Assembly (NCBI GenBank): GCA_029309925.1
Contig: JARKND010000001.1
Coordinates: forward strand, 1,922,001-1,986,000
Direction of reading: 5' to 3'
DNA length: 64,000 nt
From: Fulvivirgaceae bacterium JP3-4
GTDB taxonomy: Bacteria; Bacteroidota; Bacteroidia; Cytophagales; Cyclobacteriaceae
Part shown: positions 16,499-26,250 of the stretch, one piece after another
Position numbering within the stretch: the stretch's first letter is position 1
Layout: every line of letters begins with the position of its first letter
Notes under the pieces: generated by a model
Told to the model about the DNA's origin: nothing
Databases searched by the model: none
Seen by the model: the letters and a program-made list of their open reading frames with translations, nothing else
Position numbers and translations under genes: made by a program

Positions 16499-18490
16499 TT
16501 ACTTTGGCAAACGAACGGTAAAGGTTGACCCCACGCCAGGCTTGCTGTCGATTGTGATCTCGCCATTCAGTTTGTCAAGCGAACGCTTCAATATGTACAA
16601 CCCAAGTCCTGTACCTTTGGTATGATGCGTTGCGCGATAAAACATTTCAAAGATCCTGGTCTGATGTTCCTGCGAAATACCATGGCCGTTGTCCGCAACG
16701 CGAATGTTGACGTGATCGCGGTCATCCCACACACGGATATCGACAAATGGATTTTCTGCTGACGAATATTTGATGCTGTTCTCGATCAGGTTCTGAACGA
16801 TTGCATTGAGCAGTGTCCATTCAGTCCGGAACTCAAGATTGGCCTGGACATCCTTGCGGAAAGTGATTTTTGAAAATTCCGCCAGATGATTCAATGAGGT
16901 GATGCAGTCATCGATGAGTTTCTCGAAGTTGATTCTTTCTTTTGCCAGTGCAGCGTCATTGAGTTTCGTAAGTTGAATCAATCCTGAAACAATGTTGTTA
17001 AGCCGCTCAGCCTGTACGTGTTGTTTTTCAAGGTAAAGCCGGGCAGGAGGGTCCTGAATGTCTTTTTGAGCCAGCGTTGAAAGTCCAAGCATTGAAGCAA
17101 TAGGTCCTTTGAGGTCGTGTGAGATACGATAGAAAAATGAGTCGAGCTCGGCATTCTTGTTTTCGATGATCCGCGTTTGAAGCTGATTCTTTTCCAGCAA
17201 TGCCTGCAATTCGCGGTTAGCAGTAGACAATTGTTCGGTCCGTTCAATCACTTTGAGTTCCAGCCTTTCGGTAGCTTCCTGCTGCACTTTTAAGGCGAGC
17301 AATTGAATCTCCTCCTTTTCCTGTTTGTATCTGCGATAACGGTCTCCAAGCGCAAAGGCGATAATGGTTGTTTCAAGGGCTGCACCGATCTCGACAAAGT
17401 GTGTTGTCCAGAAGTTAAACTCAAGCACGCCACTATTGCGGAGCGTCAGCAATAATCCACCGATGAGATAGAACGTCCACGCGGCAATGAAATACGTGGC
17501 GGTCTTATTTCCTTTAATGCGACAGACGATCCCGGTTACGAGGAACAATATTGTAGATAATGAAACCAGGTTGTTACCTGCAGATGATAATGTCTCCGTC
17601 AGCACAAGCAGTACCGAAATAGCGCCCAGCGGCACCAGCGCTGCCAGCATGTAATACAGCACCTGCGAATATTTTCTCACTTCAAGGAAGCGGATCGTGA
17701 AGATCGAGAGGAAGATGATCATGATTCCAAGCGTGAGCCTGCCGGCATAGAAATTCATAGTCGGAGTTTCAGGCCACAGGAATTTGCCGCCATAACCCGA
17801 TGCCGATGCAAAGATCAGGAAGGTGCACACAATTGTGCAGATGTAGAGCAGGTAATCGGTTTGTTTCAGGGTGATGTAGAGCAAAAGATTGTAAAAGAAC
17901 ATCACGAGAAGGATGCCAAAAAAGATTCCGTAACCAATGTCGGCATAGCGCACACTAGCGTGAAAGCGGGAGGCCTCCACCGCGATGACGGGAAATGTCT
18001 TCGGACTCTTCCCGGCAATTTTTACGAAAACCGTGCTCGTTGAGTCCGCGTCAAACTGGAGTCGGATAACGTGGTTGGTATGCGAAATTTCACGTTCGCT
18101 ATGCATCACATAATATCCCGCAGTTGAGTGCTGCCAGGTTCCATCTCTGCGAAGCTGATAGAAGTCAACGTACTCAAGAAAAGGTGCAGGAATCTCGAGA
18201 TACCATAATGTTTCGGGATTGCTCGTTTTTGTCCTGACCTTAAGCCACAGGTTGGGTTTGAGATAGCCAAACTTTAGCTTGCCACCACTGGGTTTGAACT
18301 TTTCCTGGAATGACGCGGCAGAGACGGTTTTGATTGAAAGCCGATTGGTTGAGTCGATGAAAACCGAAATTGCGTCATCTAGGCGGTGTGTTGAGCGCAG
18401 GTTTTCCAGCGGGTACGTAGATTGTCCAGCTGTTTGGTGAGCGCAAAAAATCAAAAGCAGGGAAATCCTGACGACTAGCAACAACCGCAT
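16499..18490 (-). CDS. 7TMR-DISM sensor histidine kinase
   Basis: 663 residues. Signal peptide; extracytoplasmic 7TMR-DISM extracellular domain (~30-170, sugar-binding-like beta-sandwich with NLWLKV and WYLEIP); seven membrane segments (~185-395); coiled coil; HisKA with His in YRISHDLKGPI; HATPase with N box VQNLIENSIKYS, G1 DNGHGIS and G2 GTGLGLYIL. It would sense an external ligand in the periplasm. The convergent receiver gene ends only five bases away. Confidence 0.9.
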   Translation of the reverse strand: MRLLLVVRISLLLIFCAHQTAGQSTYPLENLRSTHRLDDAISVFIDSTNRLSIKTVSAASFQEKFKPSGGKLKFGYLKPNLWLKVRTKTSNPETLWYLEIPAPFLEYVDFYQLRRDGTWQHSTAGYYVMHSEREISHTNHVIRLQFDADSTSTVFVKIAGKSPKTFPVIAVEASRFHASVRYADIGYGIFFGILLVMFFYNLLLYITLKQTDYLLYICTIVCTFLIFASASGYGGKFLWPETPTMNFYAGRLTLGIMIIFLSIFTIRFLEVRKYSQVLYYMLAALVPLGAISVLLVLTETLSSAGNNLVSLSTILFLVTGIVCRIKGNKTATYFIAAWTFYLIGGLLLTLRNSGVLEFNFWTTHFVEIGAALETTIIAFALGDRYRRYKQEKEEIQLLALKVQQEATERLELKVIERTEQLSTANRELQALLEKNQLQTRIIENKNAELDSFFYRISHDLKGPIASMLGLSTLAQKDIQDPPARLYLEKQHVQAERLNNIVSGLIQLTKLNDAALAKERINFEKLIDDCITSLNHLAEFSKITFRKDVQANLEFRTEWTLLNAIVQNLIENSIKYSSAENPFVDIRVWDDRDHVNIRVADNGHGISQEHQTRIFEMFYRATHHTKGTGLGLYILKRSLDKLNGEITIDSKPGVGSTFTVRLPK

Positions 18491-18598
18491 TTAGACAACC
18501 TTGGTGGTAGGCAAAGGTAGTGAAAAAATGTTCTGCAGATGCTGCGTGTCTTTTCGGGGTTGTCTTGCCTGGCACTGAACGGAGTTCCCAGCGCGGTG

Positions 18599-19480
18599 CT
18601 ATTGTGCTTTGTTTAGCGTGTATGAAAATTCGTTTCCGCCTGGAAGGAAATTCAGATTTTGATCGAGGAAGAACAGGACGTTCGCATCACCCTTCATCAG
18701 CCTTATAGACGCCTCTGGTTTGTCAGGGTCGAGCTGGTAGACTGTTTCTCTCCGATTATTGATGGTTGCAGAAAAAATCGTCCACTTCCCGGTCAATATC
18801 GATCTTCGGTGATAGGTGCGCTCGAGTTCGTAATATGCCGGTTTATGAGTTGTCGAATCCTGAAATAATCGCAATCTCCACTTCAGCTTGAAACACGCTG
18901 CATCGACAACGATGTTGGCTTCCCGGGCAACTTCCTGGCAAGGTGTTCGCCCCTCAAACACAACTTTCGTAAAACTCTCGGCTGGAAATTCACCCGGTGT
19001 TGAAACTGAATTTTTTCCTGATGAAGATGTCGCGCCAACTCTTGCAAGCGTGAAGCTATTACCGTCATCTCCAACCATCAGGTGGTTTTTCAAGTCGAGG
19101 ATGTGCAGCAGATTCGGGTCGAGTTTACGGAAGGCTACCTGCACTCCGTTTTCAGTTGTGAGGTTTATCACGTCCATTGCTGGTGTTTGCCTTGTAATCC
19201 ATTTTCCATGGTTCACTGTGTTACCTCTTTTCTCCAGCGTGCGATTGTCGATGTAGTAACCCCATTCGCTTTTTAAATGGAAGCTACCATCGCCTGCACC
19301 TGAGAGTGTCAGATCCCATTTGATCAGGCTACAATCCGCTTTGGCAGGAATATCATGAAGCTTACGCAGCTCCGCGTGGCATGGCGTTGACGTAAGGAAC
19401 CGTTCCGATGATGGCGTTGAGGAGAAACATACGCTGCCGAGCAGTGTGAGTACGCAAAATTTTGATATCGGTGTTATCAT
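18599..19480 (-). CDS. NlpE-like exported protein with two tandem domains
   Basis: 293 residues with a signal peptide. It contains two similar halves: residues ~30-150 (TPCHAELRKLHDIPAKADC through LHILDLKNHLMVGDDGNSF) and ~178-290 (TPCQEVAREANI through VLFFLDQNLNFLPGGNEFSY). Each has a TPC motif, a second Cys before a K-W strand, a GKW strand and a late LxxLD strand, the layout of the NlpE N-terminal beta-barrel found in envelope and copper stress proteins. A specific metal role is inferred only. Monocistronic. Confidence 0.65.
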   Translation of the reverse strand: MITPISKFCVLTLLGSVCFSSTPSSERFLTSTPCHAELRKLHDIPAKADCSLIKWDLTLSGAGDGSFHLKSEWGYYIDNRTLEKRGNTVNHGKWITRQTPAMDVINLTTENGVQVAFRKLDPNLLHILDLKNHLMVGDDGNSFTLARVGATSSSGKNSVSTPGEFPAESFTKVVFEGRTPCQEVAREANIVVDAACFKLKWRLRLFQDSTTHKPAYYELERTYHRRSILTGKWTIFSATINNRRETVYQLDPDKPEASIRLMKGDANVLFFLDQNLNFLPGGNEFSYTLNKAQ

Positions 19481-19552
19481 GATTCAATCTACGATCGCAG
19501 AGCCTGCTAAGCTGATATTTCTGACGACCCGCGGAAAACCCTTGACGAGCCA

Positions 19553-20671
19553 CTACAATTTTAGCGTCACCTTTTGCCCGCTCCTGACTGCCTGATAAAT
19601 TGCATCGATGATCTTCAGGTCCTTCAGGCCTTCCTCACCATCGACAGGAACAATTGCTTTTTTATTGTCAAGGATGATTGCCGCCATCTCATCCATTTGA
19701 ACAGTCTGATGTGTGACGTGTGGATGCGTCAGCTCGCCTTTGTGTGTCCTTCCCATGATCGGCCCATATCCTGTGGCCGGCTGTAATTCGCCAAAGCCTT
19801 TGTCCCCGTTGAGGAAAAATTTATCGAGGTTGTTCATCGAATACGTTGAGAGGCACGATGCAATTGCACCACCTGGAAATCCCAGTTGAAACGTGATGGT
19901 CTCGTCAACCCCTTCTTTGAATTTTTGCGGATCCGTTTTCGTTTCCTGCGCTGTCACCCATACTGGCTCTTCACCAACCATGTATCGAGCGCCATTTACC
20001 GAGTAAATTCCGATATCCATCATTGCGCCACCGCCAGCGAGATCCTTTTTGAGACGCCATTGGCCAGGATCGCCAATTCTGAAACCGCTTAGCCCCTGGA
20101 AAAAAAGAATTTTTCCAAGCTCGTTGTTACTGCGCATACGGACGATCTCGAGTGTTTTGGGTTCGAAGTGCATTCGATAGCCGATGAGTAATTTCACATT
20201 TGCATCCTTGCAGGCCTGTACCATTGCTTCACCTTCCTTTGCATTGATCCCCATAGGCTTTTCGCAGATAACATGCTTACCAGCTTTTGCAATGCGGATC
20301 ACCTGGTCGCGATGCAATGCATTTGGGGTGATCACGTAAACTGCATCGATCTCCGGATTGCTTTTGATCTGATCGAAGTTCTCGTAGTTATAGCAGTTCT
20401 TTTCGGGCACACCGTACTTTGTTTGCCATGATTTAAGTTTTGCAGGAGTACCACTGATGAGCCCCGTGATTTTCGCGCGCTTACACGCCTGCATGGCATC
20501 GGCAACTCTGCCAGCATAGCTTCCCAATCCCATTAAAGCAACACGCAGCACTTTTTCCTGCGGTAGAATTCTCTCTTCAGGTGCGATGATCCCGGTACCG
20601 GCTTGAACTGCCATCGGTATCGCGAAAGCAGAAGAGGCAAATGTTTTTATAAACTTTCTGCGAGTGTTCAT
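19553..20671 (-). CDS. Gfo/Idh/MocA-family oxidoreductase, exported
   Basis: 372 residues from ATG 20671. It begins MNTRRKFIKTFASSAFAIP, a twin-arginine-like signal with one Arg pair, so it is probably periplasmic with cofactor bound. The Rossmann fold motif GLGSYAGR, then the hallmark CEKPM, then GGGAMMDIGIYSVNGARYM match the glucose-fructose oxidoreductase branch. It likely oxidises or reduces a sugar or inositol with bound NADP. The substrate is unknown. It is divergent from the kinase gene at 20835, with 163 bases between. Confidence 0.85.
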   Translation of the reverse strand: MNTRRKFIKTFASSAFAIPMAVQAGTGIIAPEERILPQEKVLRVALMGLGSYAGRVADAMQACKRAKITGLISGTPAKLKSWQTKYGVPEKNCYNYENFDQIKSNPEIDAVYVITPNALHRDQVIRIAKAGKHVICEKPMGINAKEGEAMVQACKDANVKLLIGYRMHFEPKTLEIVRMRSNNELGKILFFQGLSGFRIGDPGQWRLKKDLAGGGAMMDIGIYSVNGARYMVGEEPVWVTAQETKTDPQKFKEGVDETITFQLGFPGGAIASCLSTYSMNNLDKFFLNGDKGFGELQPATGYGPIMGRTHKGELTHPHVTHQTVQMDEMAAIILDNKKAIVPVDGEEGLKDLKIIDAIYQAVRSGQKVTLKL

Positions 20672-20834
20672 ATCGGAACGTTTAATGGTGATGATGAAAA
20701 AGTACAAATGAAAACTGGTTGAAACAAGTTGTATGATCCCCACGTGACTGGTGCCGGACTTAAATTTTTTCAATGGCATGAAATTTTACAATTTTTTAAA
20801 CCCGGTATCTTTCCGCTTTTAACACATCTTAGTA

Positions 20835-23252
20835 TTGAATACAACCGAGACTTCAATTTCAGCTACTCGTTTGACTTTTCTTTCAGGGGGTGGGGAAATG
20901 GGACACCTGACGCGGGCTTACGACTGGGAGAACAGTTCGCTGGGTGCCGCAGATGCGTGGCCGCAGAGCCTTAAAACAACGCTCGGCATTCTCCTTCACT
21001 CTGCATTTCCCATGTTTCTATTCTGGGGCAAGGAACTGATTTGTTTTTACAACGATGCTTACCGTCCAAGCCTTGGCGACAGCGGGAAACACCCAGCGGT
21101 CGGGAAACGAGCGAAGGATGTCTGGCCGGAGATCTGGGATTTCATAGGACCCTTAATCGAACAAGTACTCCGCACCGGTGAGCCTGTGTGGTTTGAAGAT
21201 CAATTCCTTCCCATCTACCGAAACGGTAAACTTGAAGACGTCTACTGGACATTCAGCTACAGTCCTGCCTACAACGACAACGGACTGGTGGAAGGTGTTT
21301 TCGTCACCTGCACTGAAAGCACTGAAAAAGTGAGCTACGTCAAGCGCCTCCAGGAATCCAATCAGCGTTTTCAGCACCTCGTGGCGCAGGCAACCATGGG
21401 AACGGTCGTGCTGATTGGAGACGAGCTGGTTGTTGAACTTGCAAATGATGCCTACGCACGACTGATCGGTCGAAAGCCTTCGGATCTTATCGGCAAACGA
21501 ATTTTTGATATCATCCCTGAGTCAGCCGAACCGTTCAGGGAAATTATCGACAACGTGCGGACTACCGGTAACTCGCGTTATCTCTACGAACAGCCCTACA
21601 CGGTCAATTCTCCCGAAGGTGTCATCAGCCGGTATCTCGATCTTGTTTACAAACCATGCCTGGACCAGAGCAACAAGATTGCAGGCGTGATGATCCTCTG
21701 CCAGGATGTTACTGAACAAGTACTTGCCAAACGCAGAATCCAGGAAAGCGAAGAGCGCTTTGAAGCTGCAGTCGAAGCGGTGGAAGGCGTGGTCTGGACA
21801 AACAATGCTGAGGGGAAAATGGTCGGAGACCAGCCCGGGTGGTCAGCACTGACGGGTCAGACACGGGAAGAATATGAAGGCTACGGTTGGGCAAAAGCGG
21901 TGCATCCCGATGATGCAAAAATGTCCGTTGAGGTGTGGAATGAGGCTGTGCGCGAAGGAAAAACATACGTATTCAGACACCGCCTTAGAATCAAAGATGG
22001 CCGATATCGTTTCTTTTCAATTCGCGCTATTCCACTAAAAAATAATGACGGATCGATCAGGGAGTGGGTTGGCGTACACACAGATATCACTGAACACCAT
22101 CAGGCAGAAGAAATTCTGAAGGAAAGTGAGGAGCGTTTCCGGAATCTCGCAAATCACGCGCCCATGTTTATCTGGATGGTTGATCAGAATGCAGTAATCA
22201 CCTACGCCAACCGACAGCTTTTAAACTTTATCGGGGTCAATTCTGAAGCCGATGTCACAACTGCAGGCGGATGGGAGAAAGTAACACATCCCGAAGATCT
22301 GCAAAACGTCTACAACGCATTTGTTGAAGGCCTTCAGGCAAGAAGGGAATATGAGGTAGAAGCCCGGCTGCGGAACAGTCAGCAAGGTGATTACGAATGG
22401 TTCCTGTTCAAGGCTGCACCGCGAATTCTTCCCAACGGAGATTTTGCCGGATTCATTGGCACTGCCGTAAGCATCCACCAGCAAAAAATATTGCTTGGCG
22501 AGATGGAGGAACACGTTCGCGCACGGACCCGTGAGCTCAACCTTGCTAACGATGCTTTGCTCCAGTCGAACAACGACCTGAAACAGTTTGCGCACGTTGC
22601 CAGCCACGATCTGAAAGAACCTGTCAGGAAGATCCAGACATTCAGTCACAGGCTCAACGATGAGTTCGGAGACATCCTCGTGCCGAAAGCGCAGACCTAT
22701 CTCCAGAAAATTATCCGTTCGGCAGAGCGCATGAACTCGATGATCGATGGGGTGCTTCGTTACTCATCATTAAATGCAGCCGAGGCAGAGTTCGATCGGG
22801 TGGACCTCAATGTCATCATTGAGAATATCATAGGTGACCTCGAGGTACTCATTTCTAGAAAGTCGGCTGAGCTAACGAAAGAAGACTTGCCAGTCATCGA
22901 AGGATCAGAAGTTCTGCTCTATCAGCTTTTCTACAATCTGATCAATAACTCATTGAAGTTTTCACGCGAAGGGATCGCGCCAAAGATCGCGATCACGTCA
23001 GCCGACATTGGTGAGGAGGTGGAGATCCGCGTTCAGGACAATGGGATCGGCTTCGACAGGCAATATGCTGACCGGATCTTTGAAAGCTTTACGCGACTCA
23101 ACGCCAAAGATCAGTTCGAAGGAACCGGGCTCGGGTTGTCACTTTGCAGGAAGATCGTTCAGCGCCATTCGGGGACCATCGAAGCACATAGTTCGGCCGG
23201 AGCGGGAGCTACGTTTATAATCCGCCTTCCACGAGCGCAAAAGACTCAATGA
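20835..23252 (+). CDS. Multi-PAS sensor histidine kinase
   Basis: 805 residues, no membrane segment. An N-terminal PAS-like region opens with FLSGGGEMG and WPQSLKTTLG, found in a well-populated family of soluble kinases; three more PAS/PAC domains follow (about 175-295, 305-420, 430-545), then HisKA with His in FAHVASHDLKEPV and HATPase (FYNLINNSLKFS, DNGIGFD, GTGLGLSLC). TTG at 20835 was kept because the conserved FLSGGGEMG lies upstream of the first ATG (20898) and would be lost. Partner unknown. Confidence 0.88.
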   Translation: MNTTETSISATRLTFLSGGGEMGHLTRAYDWENSSLGAADAWPQSLKTTLGILLHSAFPMFLFWGKELICFYNDAYRPSLGDSGKHPAVGKRAKDVWPEIWDFIGPLIEQVLRTGEPVWFEDQFLPIYRNGKLEDVYWTFSYSPAYNDNGLVEGVFVTCTESTEKVSYVKRLQESNQRFQHLVAQATMGTVVLIGDELVVELANDAYARLIGRKPSDLIGKRIFDIIPESAEPFREIIDNVRTTGNSRYLYEQPYTVNSPEGVISRYLDLVYKPCLDQSNKIAGVMILCQDVTEQVLAKRRIQESEERFEAAVEAVEGVVWTNNAEGKMVGDQPGWSALTGQTREEYEGYGWAKAVHPDDAKMSVEVWNEAVREGKTYVFRHRLRIKDGRYRFFSIRAIPLKNNDGSIREWVGVHTDITEHHQAEEILKESEERFRNLANHAPMFIWMVDQNAVITYANRQLLNFIGVNSEADVTTAGGWEKVTHPEDLQNVYNAFVEGLQARREYEVEARLRNSQQGDYEWFLFKAAPRILPNGDFAGFIGTAVSIHQQKILLGEMEEHVRARTRELNLANDALLQSNNDLKQFAHVASHDLKEPVRKIQTFSHRLNDEFGDILVPKAQTYLQKIIRSAERMNSMIDGVLRYSSLNAAEAEFDRVDLNVIIENIIGDLEVLISRKSAELTKEDLPVIEGSEVLLYQLFYNLINNSLKFSREGIAPKIAITSADIGEEVEIRVQDNGIGFDRQYADRIFESFTRLNAKDQFEGTGLGLSLCRKIVQRHSGTIEAHSSAGAGATFIIRLPRAQKTQ

Positions 23253-23429
23253 TTTTCAGATCATTACCTTTACTTGAGTAAAATTAATTCGAAATTTGAT
23301 TCCCAATTTAACCGTTTCCGACTTTACCGTTCGCATCAGGGAATTACCATCCGAACGCGAACGCAGTTGCCCGATGTGTTGGAATTCATAAATTCCGACC
23401 TGATAAATTAACCTGAATTGAGAAAACCT

Positions 23430-25469
23430 ATGAATTGTTATTTTTTCCGAACACTAGCCATCTCGTTGCTGGTGCCGTGCGCTGTTGCTTTCGGGCAGCA
23501 GGAGAAGAGCAAAGCGAAGGTCATCGATCCGGCAAACATGGATTTTACGACCAAGCCTGGCGATGACTTTATGAAATATGCCGGGGGTGTCTGGCTGCAA
23601 AACAACCCGGTGCCCGGCAAAGAAACACGGTGGGGCAGCTTCAACATCCTTCGCGATTTCAACGTCAAGGCTGTGCGCGATATTTTAGTTGAATCTGCTT
23701 CAGACACAAAGGCAGCTGCAGGATCCGTAAAAAAGCGAGTTGGTGATTTTTATGCCGCTGGCATGGACAGTCTTGCTGTTGAGAAGGCTGGCTTCAACCC
23801 GATCAAGCCTGACTACCTCAGGGCCGGCTCTGTGAAAAATCCAGCTGAGGTTCTTGACGAAATTGTGTACCAGCGTACTAATGGCATCGGAAATCCGCTT
23901 TTCGGGTTGATCGTGACACAGGATCGCAAGCAACCACAGATTATGGTCGTGCAACTGAGCCAGGGTGGAACCTCAATGCCAGATCGCGATTACTATCTGA
24001 AGTCTGACGCACGGACAAAGAAGATTCAGTCGGCATTCAATACATATGTTACTGCACTCTTTACGCTGGCTGGAGAATCACCGGAGACAGCAGGCAAAAA
24101 AGCTGAATCAATATTTAACCTCGAAAAGAAACTTGCCGCTGCGCAGATGAGCCGCGTGGAAATGCGTGACCCATATAAAACCTACAACAAGTTTGCGCTC
24201 GCAGACTTTGACAAAAATGTTTCATCATTTCAATGGAAGTCAACACTGGAGAAATTGCAGATCAAAGGAGAAGACACCATTCTTGTCAATTCTCCAAAAT
24301 TTTTTGCTACCGCAGACACGTTGCTGAACCAGGTTGCGATCGGAGATTGGCAGACGTACCTTCAGTGGAATGTCCTCCGCGCTGCAGCCCCGTATCTCAG
24401 CAAGCCTTTTGTTGATGCGAACTTTGCTTATTCACAAGTGCTCAGTGGACAGAAAGTGCAAACCCCGCGCTGGCAGAGAATGTCATCGCTCACAGACGGA
24501 ACGATCGGAGAATTGCTCGGACAGCTTTACGTTGAAAAACATTTCAAGCCTGCAGCGAAAGCCAGAATGGATGAGATGATCAAGAACCTGATCAAAGCTT
24601 ACGAGATCCGCATTAAAAATCTTGAATGGATGAGTGACGTGACCAAGCAAAAGGCTCTGGACAAGTTGCACGCTTTCACGCCCAAGATCGGTTATCCTGT
24701 TAAATGGAAAACATACGATGGACTGGAGATCTCCAGAGATTCATTCTTTCAAAACTTAAGAAATGCAGGCCGCTGGAGTTACCAGGAAATGATCAGCCAG
24801 CTTGGCAAGCCAGTGGATAAGACGCGGTTTGCCATGACGCCCCCTACAGTGAATGCCTATTACAATCAGGTAAACAACGAGATCGTTTTTCCTGCCGGGA
24901 TCCTGCAATACCCTTTCTTTCATCCTGAAGCAGACGATGCATTCAATTATGGGGCTATTGGCGCGGTAATAGGTCATGAGATTTCCCATGGTTTCGATGA
25001 CTCGGGAAGTCAATATGATAAGGACGGAACGCTCAGAAACTGGTGGACAGAAGAAGACCGCACCAAATTTATGGAACGTGCAACGAAACTTCAGGAGCAG
25101 TTTGATGCGTACACGGTTCTCGATTCAATTCACGTCAATGGTAAACTTACGCTGGGTGAAAATATCGGAGACCTTGGTGGACTGAATGCGGCATATGAAG
25201 CTTTCAAGATGACCCCCCAGGGAAAATCGAACAAGAAGATCGATGGATTCACACCTGATCAACGCTTCTTCCTCGCGTGGGCGCAGGTGTGGCGCGCGAA
25301 TACACTTCCGGAAACGAAGGCTCAATTGATCGTGACAGATTCACACTCACCGGCAGAGTACCGCACGATCGGTGCACCGGTAAATATGGATGCATGGTAC
25401 AAGGCCTTTAACATTCAGCCTGGTGATAAGCTATACAAGAAACCAGAAGACCGGATTAAAATCTGGTAA
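23430..25469 (+). CDS. M13-family zinc metallopeptidase (PepO/neprilysin-like)
   Basis: 679 residues from ATG 23430 (TTG 23418 is less likely). Signal peptide ends near VAFGQ. The N-terminal M13 domain (~40-430) caps a catalytic domain with the zinc site H516-E-I-S-H520 (GHEISHGFDDSG) and third ligand Glu577 in ENIGDLGG; the NAYYNQVNNEIVFPAGILQ region forms the substrate cleft. It degrades peptides in the periplasm or at the surface. A strong terminator follows at 25503. Confidence 0.94.
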   Translation: MNCYFFRTLAISLLVPCAVAFGQQEKSKAKVIDPANMDFTTKPGDDFMKYAGGVWLQNNPVPGKETRWGSFNILRDFNVKAVRDILVESASDTKAAAGSVKKRVGDFYAAGMDSLAVEKAGFNPIKPDYLRAGSVKNPAEVLDEIVYQRTNGIGNPLFGLIVTQDRKQPQIMVVQLSQGGTSMPDRDYYLKSDARTKKIQSAFNTYVTALFTLAGESPETAGKKAESIFNLEKKLAAAQMSRVEMRDPYKTYNKFALADFDKNVSSFQWKSTLEKLQIKGEDTILVNSPKFFATADTLLNQVAIGDWQTYLQWNVLRAAAPYLSKPFVDANFAYSQVLSGQKVQTPRWQRMSSLTDGTIGELLGQLYVEKHFKPAAKARMDEMIKNLIKAYEIRIKNLEWMSDVTKQKALDKLHAFTPKIGYPVKWKTYDGLEISRDSFFQNLRNAGRWSYQEMISQLGKPVDKTRFAMTPPTVNAYYNQVNNEIVFPAGILQYPFFHPEADDAFNYGAIGAVIGHEISHGFDDSGSQYDKDGTLRNWWTEEDRTKFMERATKLQEQFDAYTVLDSIHVNGKLTLGENIGDLGGLNAAYEAFKMTPQGKSNKKIDGFTPDQRFFLAWAQVWRANTLPETKAQLIVTDSHSPAEYRTIGAPVNMDAWYKAFNIQPGDKLYKKPEDRIKIW

Positions 25470-25502
25470 AGCAGTCGTCAATTGCTGTGACTGTTAGGGA
25501 AG

Positions 25503-25545
25503 TCCGGAATAGGTGTGAAGGCTCTTATTCCGGATTTTGTTTTTC
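25503..25545 (+). terminator. Rho-independent terminator after the M13 peptidase gene
   Basis: Nine-base-pair stem TCCGGAATA (25503-25511) with TATTCCGGA (25526-25534), 14-base loop, followed by TTTTGTTTTT. It sits 34 bases after the peptidase stop codon, on the same strand. Confidence 0.85.
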
Positions 25546-25618
25546 AGGAGGGGTGTAGTCATACAGATTTGAATATTGCCGCAGACTTCTTAAATTTATT
25601 GTAACAACATTCTCAACC

Positions 25619-25993
25619 GTGATCATTCGAGCATTTCTTTTGGTCGTGTTCATTGCAGCAGGTTCAGCGGCATCTGCACAGCTTGCACAGGCGCATGAAC
25701 CAACTTCTGCGACCGATGGCGATGTGAAACTTCATAACACAAAGAAGTCGCGCTTTATGCGGTCATCGCGCGCACGCAAGACAGAGCGTCTGGGTGAAAG
25801 CGTAAAAGACACCAGATCCGCTGCAACCGTCCGCGAGACCGAACGCCACGGTAAGTCTATCCGCAAGGGGCGGGGCACCAAAAAACTCAATGGCGAAGCC
25901 CGCGTCTTTAAAAAGCACACTTCATCCGCCACCAACACCAGCACAAAAAAGAGTAAGGTGAGGAGGTCGTTTGGGAGGGATACCAATCAGTAG
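25619..25993 (+). CDS. Small basic exported protein, hypothetical
   Basis: 124 residues from a GTG start. A clear signal peptide (FLLVVFIAAGSAASAQ) precedes a highly basic, low-complexity body rich in Lys, Arg, Ser and Thr (RARKTERLGES, RETERHGKSIRKGRG). No fold or family recognised. The charge pattern would suit binding to nucleic acid, lipopolysaccharide or another anionic polymer. The frame is not the shadow of another gene, and the signal peptide supports it being real. Confidence 0.55.
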   Translation: MIIRAFLLVVFIAAGSAASAQLAQAHEPTSATDGDVKLHNTKKSRFMRSSRARKTERLGESVKDTRSAATVRETERHGKSIRKGRGTKKLNGEARVFKKHTSSATNTSTKKSKVRRSFGRDTNQ

Positions 25994-26046
25994 CTCATTA
26001 ACCATTGAAGTCAGCAGATTGATTTCGTTGCTGTTCCATTGAAGGT

Positions 26047-26205
26047 GAATCAGGCATCAGGCATTAGAAAATGCAGGCCTGAATTTGATTGTGGTTGATA
26101 GTTGCTGCGAATTTGATAGTCAATTCCCAGACACATGGCCTGACTCGCCAATCCCATCAGTAAATTTCCAATTCCTAATTCCTAATGCCTTAAGGCATTG
26201 ACATC
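26047..26205. repeat. Degenerate TAATGCCT-rich intergenic repeat with 16-bp palindrome
   Basis: Contains CAGGCATCAGGCATTA near 26051 and its inverted relative TTCCTAATTCCTAATGCCT near 26172-26190, with a perfect palindrome AATGCCTTAAGGCATT at 26184-26199. A related TGCCTAATGCCTAATGCCTG lies at 55637-55656. No gene is seen in the gap between the basic protein gene and the MFS gene. Confidence 0.5.
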
Positions 26206-26250
26206 ACGAAGGACATCAGACACGGTGCGCATTCCTCCGATCAAGAGCAA

